The notes beneath the pieces were generated by a model. It had not been told where the DNA came from and did not search any database. It saw only the letters and a list, made by a program, of their open reading frames with translations. A stretch of DNA of 64,000 bases from Balneola sp. GTDB lineage: Bacteria > Bacteroidota > Rhodothermia > Balneolales > Balneolaceae. A program made the translations under genes and the position numbers. The stretch covers positions 310,001-374,000 of the forward strand of contig JAEPNB010000003.1 of NCBI GenBank assembly GCA_017643645.1, given 5' to 3'. Shown piece after piece: positions 17,681-27,274 of the stretch (its first letter is position 1; each line of letters opens with the position of its first letter).

Positions 17681-18837
17681 GCTGTAGCGAACATTCGGGT
17701 TAATACATTATTTAATTTCTCAACAAAGTAAATTACATCCTCTTCGGTGTTCTTTTTCCCAAAACTAACCCGGATACTTGATTTAGCCAGATTATCATTT
17801 AATCCAATTCCTGCCAAAACATGTGATGGCTCAACTGCTCCCGAAGTGCAAGCTGAGCCATTGGAAACACAAATACCATCAATATCCAGATTGAGTAGAA
17901 GCATCTCTCCGTCAATATAATGACCATCTTTATTCGAGAAGGAAAGGTTTAGAATATGAGCAACGCCGGTTTCAGGATTTCCATTGATCTTGTAATCAAC
18001 ATCCAATTCCGAGTCCATCTTTGAAAGCAGGAGAGACCTTAATTTTTTATAGTGATTGGTATTCTCTTCCATCTCATTGGTCATGAGCTCAAGTGCTTTT
18101 GCAAAACCAACTATACCGGGAACATTTAAGGTTCCTCCCCGACGTCTGCGTTCCTGTGATCCTCCTGTCATCCAGGGCATCCATCTGGCTCCGTTTCTAA
18201 CATACATGATGCCTACACCTTTCGGACCATAGATTTTATGTCCGCTACCACTAAGAAGATCGATTCCCAGTTCTTTTACATCAACAGGGATTTTACCTAA
18301 GCTTTGAACAGCATCAGTATGAAAAGGTATGTTTTTACCTCTGCATAATTCTGCGATCTCTTTAATATTATTTATACAACCGATCTCATTATTAACATGC
18401 ATTATACTAACAAGAGCAGTTTTATCTGAAATCTTTTCTTCTACAGCTGAAGCTGTAATTGTTCCGCACTGAATTGGTTCTGCAAAAAGATTTTTAAATC
18501 CCCTCATTTTGGACATTTCAACAGGGTGTAAAACGGCATGATGTTCAAGCTCTGAAGTAATGATCTCATCTTTGTCTCCGGCAACAGCCAAAACTCCTTT
18601 GATAGCAGCATTATCGCTTTCTGTACCACCACTTGTAAATATAACTTCAGATGGCTCAGCACCAATTACAGAAGCCACAAATTCACGAGCGTCTTCCACT
18701 GCAACTTTGGCTTTTTGACCTAAATGATGAGCAGAATTTGCATTCCCGAAATCTTCGCGCATAAACGGAAGCATTGTTTCCAGTACTCGCTCATCAATTG
18801 GTGTGGTTGCTGCATTGTCGAAGTAAACTGTTTTCAT
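17677..18837 (-). CDS. cysteine desulfurase (NifS/IscS family)
   Basis: PLP-dependent enzyme that takes sulfur from cysteine for iron-sulfur cluster, thiamine or tRNA thiolation. From ATG 18837 it has 386 residues starting MKTVYFDNAATTP, the usual family start; the frame runs 20 codons further to a GTG. The PLP lysine lies in SGHKIYGPKGVG near residue 200, and the catalytic cysteine in SNGSACTSG near 325 with an IscS-type long loop. It heads a leftward unit with LOG, DUF1499 and membrane-protein genes; no IscU is nearby. MiaB elsewhere in the window is one possible beneficiary. Confidence 0.93.
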   Translation of the reverse strand: MKTVYFDNAATTPIDERVLETMLPFMREDFGNANSAHHLGQKAKVAVEDAREFVASVIGAEPSEVIFTSGGTESDNAAIKGVLAVAGDKDEIITSELEHHAVLHPVEMSKMRGFKNLFAEPIQCGTITASAVEEKISDKTALVSIMHVNNEIGCINNIKEIAELCRGKNIPFHTDAVQSLGKIPVDVKELGIDLLSGSGHKIYGPKGVGIMYVRNGARWMPWMTGGSQERRRRGGTLNVPGIVGFAKALELMTNEMEENTNHYKKLRSLLLSKMDSELDVDYKINGNPETGVAHILNLSFSNKDGHYIDGEMLLLNLDIDGICVSNGSACTSGAVEPSHVLAGIGLNDNLAKSSIRVSFGKKNTEEDVIYFVEKLNNVLTRMFATA

Positions 18838-18904
18838 AGATCGGAATGTAGAGTTAAAATCACCAGTGAAAATATTCAAATTAGCACTGAATATCACCCA
18901 TAAA

Positions 18905-18928
18905 AAAAGCCTTCCGAAGAAGGCTTTT
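18905..18928 (-). terminator. intrinsic terminator of the large T9SS-secreted protein gene
   Basis: Read on the minus strand, a perfect 10-bp stem AAAAGCCTTC/GAAGGCTTTT closes a TTCG tetraloop and runs into a T-tract (18908-18902). It lies 22 nt downstream of the stop of the 18950-22702 gene, just upstream of the cysteine desulfurase start. Confidence 0.9.
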
Positions 18929-18949
18929 AGAAGCTCTGATCAAATTTGA

Positions 18950-21900
18950 TTATTTAATGAGCATTAACTTTTTGGTTTTAACCACATTCCCGGCTTTAAG
19001 GCGGTATATATACATTCCACTGGCCAAAGAAGAAGCATCCCATGTAGCAAAATGATTTCCTGCTGAGAATTTCTCATTAACGAGAGAAGTAACTTTTTGG
19101 CCTAACATATTGTAGATAGTGATTTCAACATTCGCGGCTTCCTTTAAACTGAAAGGAATAGTCGTGGAAGGGTTGAATGGGTTTGGATAATTTTGTCCAA
19201 GAGTGGTTTCACTTGGAATATCTGTAAGTTGCTCATCTTCATTCGAAGTAATTACCATAGCATCAATCACAGCGCCTGTTTCTGCGTTGATAAGATATTC
19301 AGCACTTTCATGTTCGTATTCCTCAGAGATTTTGTGTCTCGAAGTTCTTAAGAAGCGAACAGTCCACGTAACCAATGAGCTATCAACTCCTTCAGGGTGT
19401 ATCCAGAATCGATTACCTGCCTGAACTTGTATATCGAGTCGAACCAGATCAAAATCAGCGCCCAGATTACCTCTGAAATCAGCAGCTCCGGCAGCGTCTG
19501 CAATGGTTACTGCAGAGTCACTATCAATAATAGTTTCTGAAATGCTTTGCAGATCAGCGTAGCTAACCCCTTCAGGAAGTATACTGAATGAGTTCCCTGA
19601 AGAGTATGCTTCGCCGCTTGCATCTACGAATATTGGCGTCTCAGTATCATTTATTTCAGAGTAAAATCTATACTCTACAAAGAAGAACTTTCCTTCAAGA
19701 AGATCAGAGTTTTCCTCATTATTCTTCAGAGCTTTTTCCTGTTGATCAAGTGAAGGATCTGAAAATATATTTCCACTGGCGTCAATAAAGTAAAGCTTGT
19801 TATCATCATAGATATTTGAAGCTAAGGTGTCGGCCGCAGCTCTGCCATCTAGTGCAGTAATTGGCTCATCCTGATCAATGTTTGAACCCAGGAATGTTCC
19901 ATCTTCAAAATCCAGAAATACTTCAAAACCAATGTATTCGTAATTAAAGGTTTGCTGATTAAAGCTTTCTTTGGAATATATTACCCCCCAAACTCCTCCA
20001 TCAGCAGTAATACCTTCAGGCAAAAGGGTTGGAGCATTTATAGCCACATATTCAACATAGAGAAATTCTGCGTCTCCTTGTCTGAAGTCGCTTCCTCCAT
20101 TTTCTTCCGCCACGATTGCCGCAGAATCAGAGTCAAAGAAAGAGGAAGAAAGAGGGGAAAGAGCATCAAATGTTGCCCCTTCTAATTCAAAATCTTCCAG
20201 GAATTCTGCAGTATCCAATGTATCAACGAATCCAACTCCGAAAGGATTTACTCCAAATGCTAAAGCAACCTCAGTTGTTGAGTTATAGTATAGTAAACCC
20301 CATTCTTCTCCGGAACCCGTTGGGGTTGCTACATCATCATCAATTTTAAAATGGCTGAAAGAATATTTTTGAAGACCTTTTTTCTGATTGAAATCATCAT
20401 TAAAGTCATCATATTCAATCAGACTCTCTTCCGTAAACATAAAGTATAATTCCAATTCGGAATCTAACTCTGCAGCTACTGAATTTGCAAATGAAACAGC
20501 AGTACTTGCCGTAATTGGCTCAAATGCTTTGAACTGAATATCTATATTAGACAGATTTCCACCTGAAACGGTGATCGAATTCAGGGAGCCATCGTTGTCA
20601 GGGTCATAGAACCCGATTGCAGAAGGTGTTTCATCAAAGCCATCTTTAATCAGATTAATTGAAAGAGGGAAATAAACTCCGTCTCGCACACCGGTAAGAG
20701 TATAGGTTCCTGTTGTTGTATCTGCCAGAGTTGCCTTAGCAATAGTAAAGCCAGGCCCTTCAGATTCGCTCTCATTTTCATTATCTACAAATGGATTGGA
20801 AGTAAATAACGCTACCATTACCCCGTCATATTCATTTTCAACAGACTTAGCCGGTGTATCAGTATTTGTATTGATAGAACCTGTAATGGATTGACTGCCT
20901 GAAGCAGATGCAGTGGTATAGTTAAATACATAAGGCCTTTCAAGTATGCCGCCTGCAGTATTTTTTGCTTTACTTACTAACCATGTATAATCAGTATCAG
21001 GGGAGTGAATTACTTTAAAGTTGAGAGTTCTGCCCACTTCCGTTAAAGTGAAATCCACAATATTAATGGAATCGAGAGGGAACGGGATTATTTCGAGACC
21101 ATCTTCGAAAAAGCCATATTCATTCAGTTTTACGGGTGCGTCGAAGGTAATACTTATGGTTGAAGTATCACTACTGACAGCAACATCGCCATCAGAGGGC
21201 GAGCTACTCACAACATTAAATGAAGGACCGTTTTCTAGTTTATTTCCGGCTTTGTATAAAATGTCTCCGGTTGTTATGTCAATATAGAAAACAAGAGAAT
21301 CTTCACCGAAACCGTCATGATCGTTAGTTCGTTTGAAATCAAAATCAAAATTCTGAGCCTTATAGTCAATTCTCCAATGTGTGGGAGCAGAGGTAGTATT
21401 ATCTAAAGGGTACTCCCAATAAGCATGAGCTGCGGCAAATTCAACACTTGCAAATGTGGCGTTTCCTGCTTCTTCTCTGAATTGAGATCCTCCATTCATT
21501 TCAGCTATAGCCGCTGCTGAATCACTATCGATCATGTTCTCGGGTAAAGAATTTATCGTACTGATTGAAACCGGTATATCAAGATCGTCAGATACAACGG
21601 TTTCAATTAATTGTGCTCCGAATGGGGAGATTCCTACTAAATGAACCGAGTCTTTTATAGTATCATAAAAGAACATACTCCAGATTATACTTTTTCCGTT
21701 TTCAGGATCGAAAAATGGATCCTGATGATCATCTAAAGAAGCTGTTACAGGAATTCCTTTAAAAAGCTGTTTAGGCTGAGGGTCATCAAAAGAGTCAAAA
21801 ACCAATGGAATGAATGCAACACCTGCTTTAGCTTCTACATCGCCACTAAAATTCAGGCTGGAAGTTCGTTCATAAGCTTCACCAAAAGTAAATGGTTCAA

Positions 21901-22702
21901 AGAGTAACTTTCTAAGATCAATATTATTTAAAGTATCTGTAGGTACATCCGTGCTATTCACTTTGATTGTATCTAAAGAAAAATCTTCATTGGGGTCGTG
22001 AATATAAAGATCCGGAAACCCATCGTTCTCATGTTCAATAGAAAAAATGTTTAGACCAAACGCGAAAAAATCTCCTTCTCTGATACCGTCAATAGAATAT
22101 TCTCCTGTTTCCGGATTTACGAATGCTATGTGAGATGCATCTAATGGATCATTTTCATCCTCTTCATTCGGCTCTTCTTCTGTACCTTCAAAATCTAAAC
22201 CGATATTCAAAGTTTCTTCGCTCAGGATAACAGTTAATCCACCCAAGTGATCTGCTGAAGAATTGGCTTTCAATTTTGACATTTCTTCTTCTGTTATTTT
22301 ACCATTTACAACAAACTGACCTGCAGTAGGATTAGTTGTAAACCTGAACAGGTAGGGCGCCCCAAGCTTATCTCCATCTTGAGCATGGGCGTCAAGTACA
22401 ATAAAAGTGAAATCGGTATTATCTGCTAAATTTCCATCTATGATCATAGATAGAGAATCTTCACTCAATCTAAGTTGGGTTATTTGAATTGAGTCAAAAG
22501 GAAGGATGAGAAAAGGAATTTGAAGTCCTTCTGTAAAAGAACTGTCATCGAAAGCGATTTTTTTGTTAAAAGTGATCATGATCGAATCCTGATCAACATC
22601 TTCAGCTCCGTGAGTGGGGCTTGTACTTGTTACAAATAAGTTTTGGGCCGACAGATTTGCTCCCAATCCTATAAAAAAGAAAAATAGTATCAATTTTTTC
22701 AT
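18950..22702 (-). CDS. large secreted T9SS-sorted protein with Ig-like (Big_5) and PepSY-like repeats
   Basis: A 1250-residue exported protein. Residues 1-19 are a signal peptide ending SAQ. Two Big_5/SbsA-type Ig-like domains start at about residues 22 (SPTHGAEDVDQDSIMITFNK) and 500 (SPSDGDVAVSSDTSTISITF). Each is followed by a second beta-domain that expands around GxYtitGVRdG. A motif DSDSA-x3-A-x2-GG-x-FR occurs near residues 389 and 856, with a weaker copy near 1057; each is followed some 60-90 residues later by a strand with YIDITTGD- or LINAETGA-like sequence, which recalls PepSY domains. The C-terminal ~80 residues (YPNPFNPSTTI through KKLMLIK) are a type IX secretion sorting domain. 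The ligand is unknown; very acidic composition fits an extracellular, possibly calcium-rich setting. Confidence 0.85.
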   Translation of the reverse strand: MKKLILFFFFIGLGANLSAQNLFVTSTSPTHGAEDVDQDSIMITFNKKIAFDDSSFTEGLQIPFLILPFDSIQITQLRLSEDSLSMIIDGNLADNTDFTFIVLDAHAQDGDKLGAPYLFRFTTNPTAGQFVVNGKITEEEMSKLKANSSADHLGGLTVILSEETLNIGLDFEGTEEEPNEEDENDPLDASHIAFVNPETGEYSIDGIREGDFFAFGLNIFSIEHENDGFPDLYIHDPNEDFSLDTIKVNSTDVPTDTLNNIDLRKLLFEPFTFGEAYERTSSLNFSGDVEAKAGVAFIPLVFDSFDDPQPKQLFKGIPVTASLDDHQDPFFDPENGKSIIWSMFFYDTIKDSVHLVGISPFGAQLIETVVSDDLDIPVSISTINSLPENMIDSDSAAAIAEMNGGSQFREEAGNATFASVEFAAAHAYWEYPLDNTTSAPTHWRIDYKAQNFDFDFKRTNDHDGFGEDSLVFYIDITTGDILYKAGNKLENGPSFNVVSSSPSDGDVAVSSDTSTISITFDAPVKLNEYGFFEDGLEIIPFPLDSINIVDFTLTEVGRTLNFKVIHSPDTDYTWLVSKAKNTAGGILERPYVFNYTTASASGSQSITGSINTNTDTPAKSVENEYDGVMVALFTSNPFVDNENESESEGPGFTIAKATLADTTTGTYTLTGVRDGVYFPLSINLIKDGFDETPSAIGFYDPDNDGSLNSITVSGGNLSNIDIQFKAFEPITASTAVSFANSVAAELDSELELYFMFTEESLIEYDDFNDDFNQKKGLQKYSFSHFKIDDDVATPTGSGEEWGLLYYNSTTEVALAFGVNPFGVGFVDTLDTAEFLEDFELEGATFDALSPLSSSFFDSDSAAIVAEENGGSDFRQGDAEFLYVEYVAINAPTLLPEGITADGGVWGVIYSKESFNQQTFNYEYIGFEVFLDFEDGTFLGSNIDQDEPITALDGRAAADTLASNIYDDNKLYFIDASGNIFSDPSLDQQEKALKNNEENSDLLEGKFFFVEYRFYSEINDTETPIFVDASGEAYSSGNSFSILPEGVSYADLQSISETIIDSDSAVTIADAAGAADFRGNLGADFDLVRLDIQVQAGNRFWIHPEGVDSSLVTWTVRFLRTSRHKISEEYEHESAEYLINAETGAVIDAMVITSNEDEQLTDIPSETTLGQNYPNPFNPSTTIPFSLKEAANVEITIYNMLGQKVTSLVNEKFSAGNHFATWDASSLASGMYIYRLKAGNVVKTKKLMLIK

Positions 22703-22817
22703 TTGATCTCCATATGTTTGGTTGTTTTAACTAAAATAAAACACAAAGAACATTTCAACTGTGTATTTTACCCCGTGGTTGTAGCTGGTGAGTAAAGCCC
22801 GCAATTGAGTTATTGAA

Positions 22818-22837
22818 TCTTATTTAATTAAATAAGA
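22818..22837. promoter_or_regulatory. 20-bp perfect palindrome upstream of pgk
   Basis: TCTTATTTAATTAAATAAGA is a perfect 20-bp palindrome centred 40 nt upstream of the pgk ATG, in the divergent spacer between pgk and the large secreted protein gene. A dimeric regulator site is plausible; an mRNA hairpin would be AT-only and weak. No regulator can be named. Confidence 0.45.
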
Positions 22838-22867
22838 CAGTTAAAAACAACATTCCTTACAAAAAAA

Positions 22868-24061
22868 ATGAAAAAACTTACCCTTACCGATATCCAAGTA
22901 AAAGAGAAGAAAGTACTTATGCGTGTTGATTTTAACGTGCCTTTGAAAGATGGAGTGATCACAGATGACAACAGGATAGTTCAGGCACTGCCATCAATTA
23001 AATATGTTGTGGAGCATGGAGGTTTGTTGATATTAACAAGTCATTTAGGCCGACCGGATGGAAAATCAAATCCGGAATTCTCACTCAAACCGGTAGCAGA
23101 TCATTTAGCTACTTTGATAGAGACTAAAGTTCATTTTGCTACTGATTGCATCGGTGATGAAGCTAAAAAGGTAATAGAACAAGCAGATTTTGGGGAGATT
23201 GTTTTACTTGAGAATGTTCGATTCCATAAAGAAGAAACTGAAAATGATGAGATCTTTAGTGGCCAATTAGCCAGCCATGCTGATGTTTTTGTGAACGATG
23301 CTTTTGGGAGTTCACACAGAGCTCATGCTTCGGTTGCAGGAGTAACAAGATTTATGGATCAGTCCGTTTCAGGGTTTTTGCTTGAAAAGGAGATAAAATA
23401 TTTAAGTGAAAGCGTAAATAATCCTGAACGACCTTTTGTGGCAATTTTAGGTGGAGCTAAGGTTTCAGATAAAATTGGAGTAATCGAAAACCTGCTGGAT
23501 AAAGTAGATACGATCATTATTGGCGGGGGAATGACATACACATTTTATAAAGCTTTAGGATTACCAATTGGAAATTCTTTGTTAGAGGAAGACAAAATTG
23601 ATCTGGCAAAAGAATTGGTTCAAAAAGCTAAAGCTGCAGGCGTTAAGTTGATGCTGCCTATGGACTCGGTGGTAGCTAAAGAATTCGATAATGATGCAGA
23701 GCATAAAGTTGTAAATGATAATGGAATAGAAGATGGATGGATGGCACTGGATATTGGTCCTCAGTCTGCTATTTCGTTTGGAAATGTAATTAAGATGGCG
23801 AAGACTGTACTTTGGAATGGTCCGATGGGTGTTTTTGAAATGAGTAATTATGCCGATGGAACATTTGCTGTTGCAGAAGCACTTGCTGAGGCTACAAAAT
23901 TTGGTGCAACCACAATCATCGGTGGTGGAGATTCAGCTGCTGCAATTAAAAAATCCGGATTAAGTGATCAGGTTTCCCACGTTTCTACAGGTGGAGGTGC
24001 AAGTTTAGAATATCTGGAAGGGAAGGATCTTCCGGGTGTTAGTTCGTTAACAGAAAAATAG
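22868..24061 (+). CDS. pgk: phosphoglycerate kinase
   Basis: A 397-residue glycolytic kinase interconverting 1,3-bisphosphoglycerate/ADP and 3-phosphoglycerate/ATP. Signature elements are in order: [11 protein letters not shown] near residue 19, the substrate-binding TSHLGRPDG near 58, [11 protein letters not shown] near 113, [11 protein letters not shown], the hinge and nucleotide site [20 protein letters not shown] and the C-terminal GGGDSAAA. Length is normal. It starts at ATG 22868. A DUF3857 gene follows 4 nt after the stop, so the two may share a transcript. Confidence 0.97.
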   Translation: MKKLTLTDIQVKEKKVLMRVDFNVPLKDGVITDDNRIVQALPSIKYVVEHGGLLILTSHLGRPDGKSNPEFSLKPVADHLATLIETKVHFATDCIGDEAKKVIEQADFGEIVLLENVRFHKEETENDEIFSGQLASHADVFVNDAFGSSHRAHASVAGVTRFMDQSVSGFLLEKEIKYLSESVNNPERPFVAILGGAKVSDKIGVIENLLDKVDTIIIGGGMTYTFYKALGLPIGNSLLEEDKIDLAKELVQKAKAAGVKLMLPMDSVVAKEFDNDAEHKVVNDNGIEDGWMALDIGPQSAISFGNVIKMAKTVLWNGPMGVFEMSNYADGTFAVAEALAEATKFGATTIIGGGDSAAAIKKSGLSDQVSHVSTGGGASLEYLEGKDLPGVSSLTEK

Positions 24062-24065
24062 ATCT

Positions 24066-26009
24066 ATGGTTCGTTTTAAAATATTTATAGTAATACTGAT
24101 ATCCTTTGTTTTAAGCACATTGGTGGTTGCACAAAAAGCTGATTTCGGGGAGGTTGGTTTTCAGGACTTTTCTTCATATCCGGCTAAATTTGATTCATCA
24201 GAATCAGCCGTGGTTCTTTTCGAAACAGCTAAAAGCTATTTCAGTCCGCAGCTTAGAGTTGAATACGAAAGACATATACGAATTAAGATTTTGACTGATG
24301 AAGGTACGGAATGGGGAGAAGTTTCACTTCCATTCAATAAGGATCTGGATCAGGATATCTTTGACATAGAAGCGTCCTCTTATGAAGTGAACGGAGAAGA
24401 TATTAAAGTTGCTAAACTCGATAAAAAACAAATTTTTGAGGAACATATAACCAATGATATTTATGTAAAAAAGTTTGTGATTCCTTCGTTTTCAAAAGGA
24501 AGTATCATAGAATATAAATACCGGAAAAGGGTGGGTAGCGCTGTTGATCTTCCTGATTGGGAATTTCACAAATCTATTCCTGTGCAATACAGTGAGTATG
24601 AAATGAAGGTTCCTCATAACTATAAATACAATACTATTCTATCAGGAGTTGACTCCACATTTTTTTCTAAAAGGGAAGAATATATTAACTCGCGTGGAGG
24701 AGGAGTAATAACTTTAGTAAGCAAAGAAAATATTCCAGCGGTAAAAGAAATTCCTTTCATTACTACTACCGATGATTTTAAAACAAAGATCTTTAACCAG
24801 CTTATTTATATAAATCATTCAGGCACAATAAGGCGACCTTTTGTGAATACCTGGGAAAAGATAGCCGATGTTTTTCGTGAGAATGATGCAATAGGGAAAC
24901 AAAGGTTAAATGGAAAAATGGAAGACAAGGTTGATGAAATTATTGCAGATGCTGAAAGTGAACTGGATAAAGTAAAGCTCATTTTTAAATATGTATCAGA
25001 AACCATGAACTGGAATGGCTTCCACAGTATAACAAGTAATAAAGGAATAAGAGATGCATTTAAAGAAGAAAGCGGAAATTCTGCAGATATAAATCTCATG
25101 CTTTTAAAGATGTTAGAATATGCGGATATAGAAGTTAACCCTGCTTTTATAAGTACCAAAGACAATGGTTTTTTAATAACAAACTATCCGATTATTTATC
25201 AATTTAATAACGTAGTTGCCATTGTTAGCTCAGGAAAAAATGTATTTTTGTTGGATGCCACTGAAGGATATAGAAATTTGGGACAGCCGCCGATTAAAGA
25301 TCTCTACAGAGTTGGATTAATGGTTAAAGAGAAAGAGCATTTATGGATTGAAACAGCTCCGTCGGTCAGCACCTCAAAAAATTTATTTCTTGAGCATGAT
25401 TTCACTTCTCAAGATACACTAAAGACTAAAATATCAGGCACTATTGATGGATATTTTGCTGAGACGATGAGAGATTTAACTGAAGAAGAAAGAACTTTAA
25501 GGTTAGTCAGTAATTCAGCTTTAAATTATAAAATTGATAGTCTCAGGATCAGTGAGGTTGACAACCCTGAAGAAGCTTTAAAAATTAATATTCAGCTATC
25601 AATCCCAATGGAAGAGCTTGGTGATTTTAAAGATATCACATATCTAAACCCTACTTTTATTTATAATGAAAAATCACCGTTTCAAAAACAGGAAAGGGAG
25701 TTTCCGGTTTATTTTCCATATTCATTTAAGGAGAGAATTATAACTAAATTTATATTCCCGGAAGGATATGAGTTAAAAGAATATTCAAAGCCTAAAACTA
25801 TTAATATAGATAATAATTTAGCGCGGTTTAGATATATCACTCAATATTCAGGAAATACATTAACAATACTAGAAGACTTTTCTGTTAATAGCACAGTGTT
25901 TTCAGTTGAGGATTATCCGATAATTAAAAACTTGTTCGATGAATATTATGAGTACAAGACTCGGCCGATTACTTTACACAAAATTAAAAAAGACCAGAAT
26001 CAAAACTGA
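24066..26009 (+). CDS. DUF3857/transglutaminase-like exported protein (degenerate active site)
   Basis: A 647-residue exported protein with a signal peptide of 22 residues (ends LVVAQ). Residues ~40-230 are the DUF3857 beta-sandwich (RHIRIKILTDEG, FVIPSFSKGSIIEYKY), ~280-410 a transglutaminase-like fold, and the rest a DUF3858-like beta-domain. In the transglutaminase-like part the usual catalytic Cys position reads Ser (GNSADINLML) and the His position reads Asn (QFNNVV), while the Asp segment LLDATEG is kept, so cysteine-protease-type catalysis is unlikely. One of four paralogues in the window; probably periplasmic or at the cell surface. Role unknown. Confidence 0.87.
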   Translation: MVRFKIFIVILISFVLSTLVVAQKADFGEVGFQDFSSYPAKFDSSESAVVLFETAKSYFSPQLRVEYERHIRIKILTDEGTEWGEVSLPFNKDLDQDIFDIEASSYEVNGEDIKVAKLDKKQIFEEHITNDIYVKKFVIPSFSKGSIIEYKYRKRVGSAVDLPDWEFHKSIPVQYSEYEMKVPHNYKYNTILSGVDSTFFSKREEYINSRGGGVITLVSKENIPAVKEIPFITTTDDFKTKIFNQLIYINHSGTIRRPFVNTWEKIADVFRENDAIGKQRLNGKMEDKVDEIIADAESELDKVKLIFKYVSETMNWNGFHSITSNKGIRDAFKEESGNSADINLMLLKMLEYADIEVNPAFISTKDNGFLITNYPIIYQFNNVVAIVSSGKNVFLLDATEGYRNLGQPPIKDLYRVGLMVKEKEHLWIETAPSVSTSKNLFLEHDFTSQDTLKTKISGTIDGYFAETMRDLTEEERTLRLVSNSALNYKIDSLRISEVDNPEEALKINIQLSIPMEELGDFKDITYLNPTFIYNEKSPFQKQEREFPVYFPYSFKERIITKFIFPEGYELKEYSKPKTINIDNNLARFRYITQYSGNTLTILEDFSVNSTVFSVEDYPIIKNLFDEYYEYKTRPITLHKIKKDQNQN

Positions 26010-26063
26010 CCGTACAGCTATCTGATTAGAATATGGTTGTATTAACCTGAAGTTGCATATTAT

Positions 26064-27266
26064 ATGACTTTTATAAAGAGCCGGATAAAGTATATAACTG
26101 TTTTGATTACAGTCGTTTTAGTTACCGGAATACAAATTAAATCTTTAGCTCAATCTTCTGTTACAGGAGTTCCATTCATAGAAAATACTTTGGATGTAAG
26201 ATTAAAATCACTTGGAAACTCTTTTATTTCATTTAAAGGAATATCAGGAATGCATCAGGTAAATCCAGCAGGGGTTGGTAAAAAAGGAGATCTGAATTTG
26301 TACTTTACTTCAAGAGAATCATTTTCTGATATTAGGTTTTATGATTTCGGAGCTTCATTTAAAAAAGAGAAACTGGGATGGTCTGTTTCTTCACGAATAG
26401 TTCCTTATCCAAGGCAAAACAGTACTTCTGAAGGTGGAGAACAATCAGGGAGTCATAAACCATTGGAATTTTATCAAAATGCGTCTGTCTCATATGAGCT
26501 AAGCAAAAAATGGAGTATAGGATTTGGCTTAAACTATATACACAGTGATTTAGCAAGCGGAGCTATAGTTTCCGAAGAAGAATTTAAAACAGGAAGAGCC
26601 TTAAGTGCTGATATCGGTACTATTTATAATACTTCATTTTCAGTGGCTGATTCCTGGTTGATACAAACAGGTTTTGGAATTTCCATTACGGATTTCGGTA
26701 ATTTAATTAAATACACCGACAATGCAGAAGGCGACCCACTGCCTATGAAGTTCAGAACCGGACTGGGATTAGAAGCTGTGTACTCCGGGGATTGGAATGG
26801 CTTTAAATGGATAGGAATGTCTTCAGCAGTCTCACTTTCTAAGCTTTTGGTAGCATTGGAATATGAAGAGAATGGTTCAGTGAAGAGATTCGGACCATTC
26901 CAAACAATCGTTAAAGCCTGGGACGTTTATAAAGAGCAAAATCCGAATAACGGTGAATTCACTGAATATTCCTTGAGTGAGCAGTTTATTTATCATGCGG
27001 GTGTGGAACTTACTTTTTTCGAATCTTTTTCATTCAGAATGGGGTATCAAAACGGGCAGGAACTAAATGATTTTGAATCACTAAGCTCCTGGGGAATCGG
27101 TATTGACTTATATTATCTGGCTTTAGATTATATGAACAGTTCACACACTAGTGAGGACTATAAAGATCAGGAGACTCTTATAGGGGCAGAATACCTGCAA
27201 TTAAAGGGAAGAATTCCTTTGGATGGAAAGAGCCCGAAGTCACTACTCAGGCTCTTGTTTGATTAG
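26064..27266 (+). CDS. PorV/PorQ-family outer-membrane protein
   Basis: A 400-residue beta-barrel protein with a signal peptide (about 29 residues, ending SLAQ). The N-terminal pattern GVPFIENTLDVRLKSLGNSFISF...HQVNPAGVG is the same as the start of PorV/PorQ (LptO) barrels, where it reads roughly LDARAxAMGxA...NPAG, and repeated amphipathic strands follow. PorV-like proteins shuttle type IX cargo or carry hydrophobic ligands in the FadL superfamily. T9SS cargo genes lie nearby, which fits, but more than one paralogue is usual, so PorV itself is not proved. It lies 54 nt downstream of the DUF3857 gene. Confidence 0.7.
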   Translation: MTFIKSRIKYITVLITVVLVTGIQIKSLAQSSVTGVPFIENTLDVRLKSLGNSFISFKGISGMHQVNPAGVGKKGDLNLYFTSRESFSDIRFYDFGASFKKEKLGWSVSSRIVPYPRQNSTSEGGEQSGSHKPLEFYQNASVSYELSKKWSIGFGLNYIHSDLASGAIVSEEEFKTGRALSADIGTIYNTSFSVADSWLIQTGFGISITDFGNLIKYTDNAEGDPLPMKFRTGLGLEAVYSGDWNGFKWIGMSSAVSLSKLLVALEYEENGSVKRFGPFQTIVKAWDVYKEQNPNNGEFTEYSLSEQFIYHAGVELTFFESFSFRMGYQNGQELNDFESLSSWGIGIDLYYLALDYMNSSHTSEDYKDQETLIGAEYLQLKGRIPLDGKSPKSLLRLLFD

Positions 27267-27274
27267 TTTTAAAA

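Noticed and set aside
24066-26009. Loss of the catalytic Cys as a unique mutation of this gene
   Set aside because: Two other copies in the window also lack it, and many DUF3857 proteins read G-(S/N)-S-x-(D/E)-I-N there, so it is a family-level trait.
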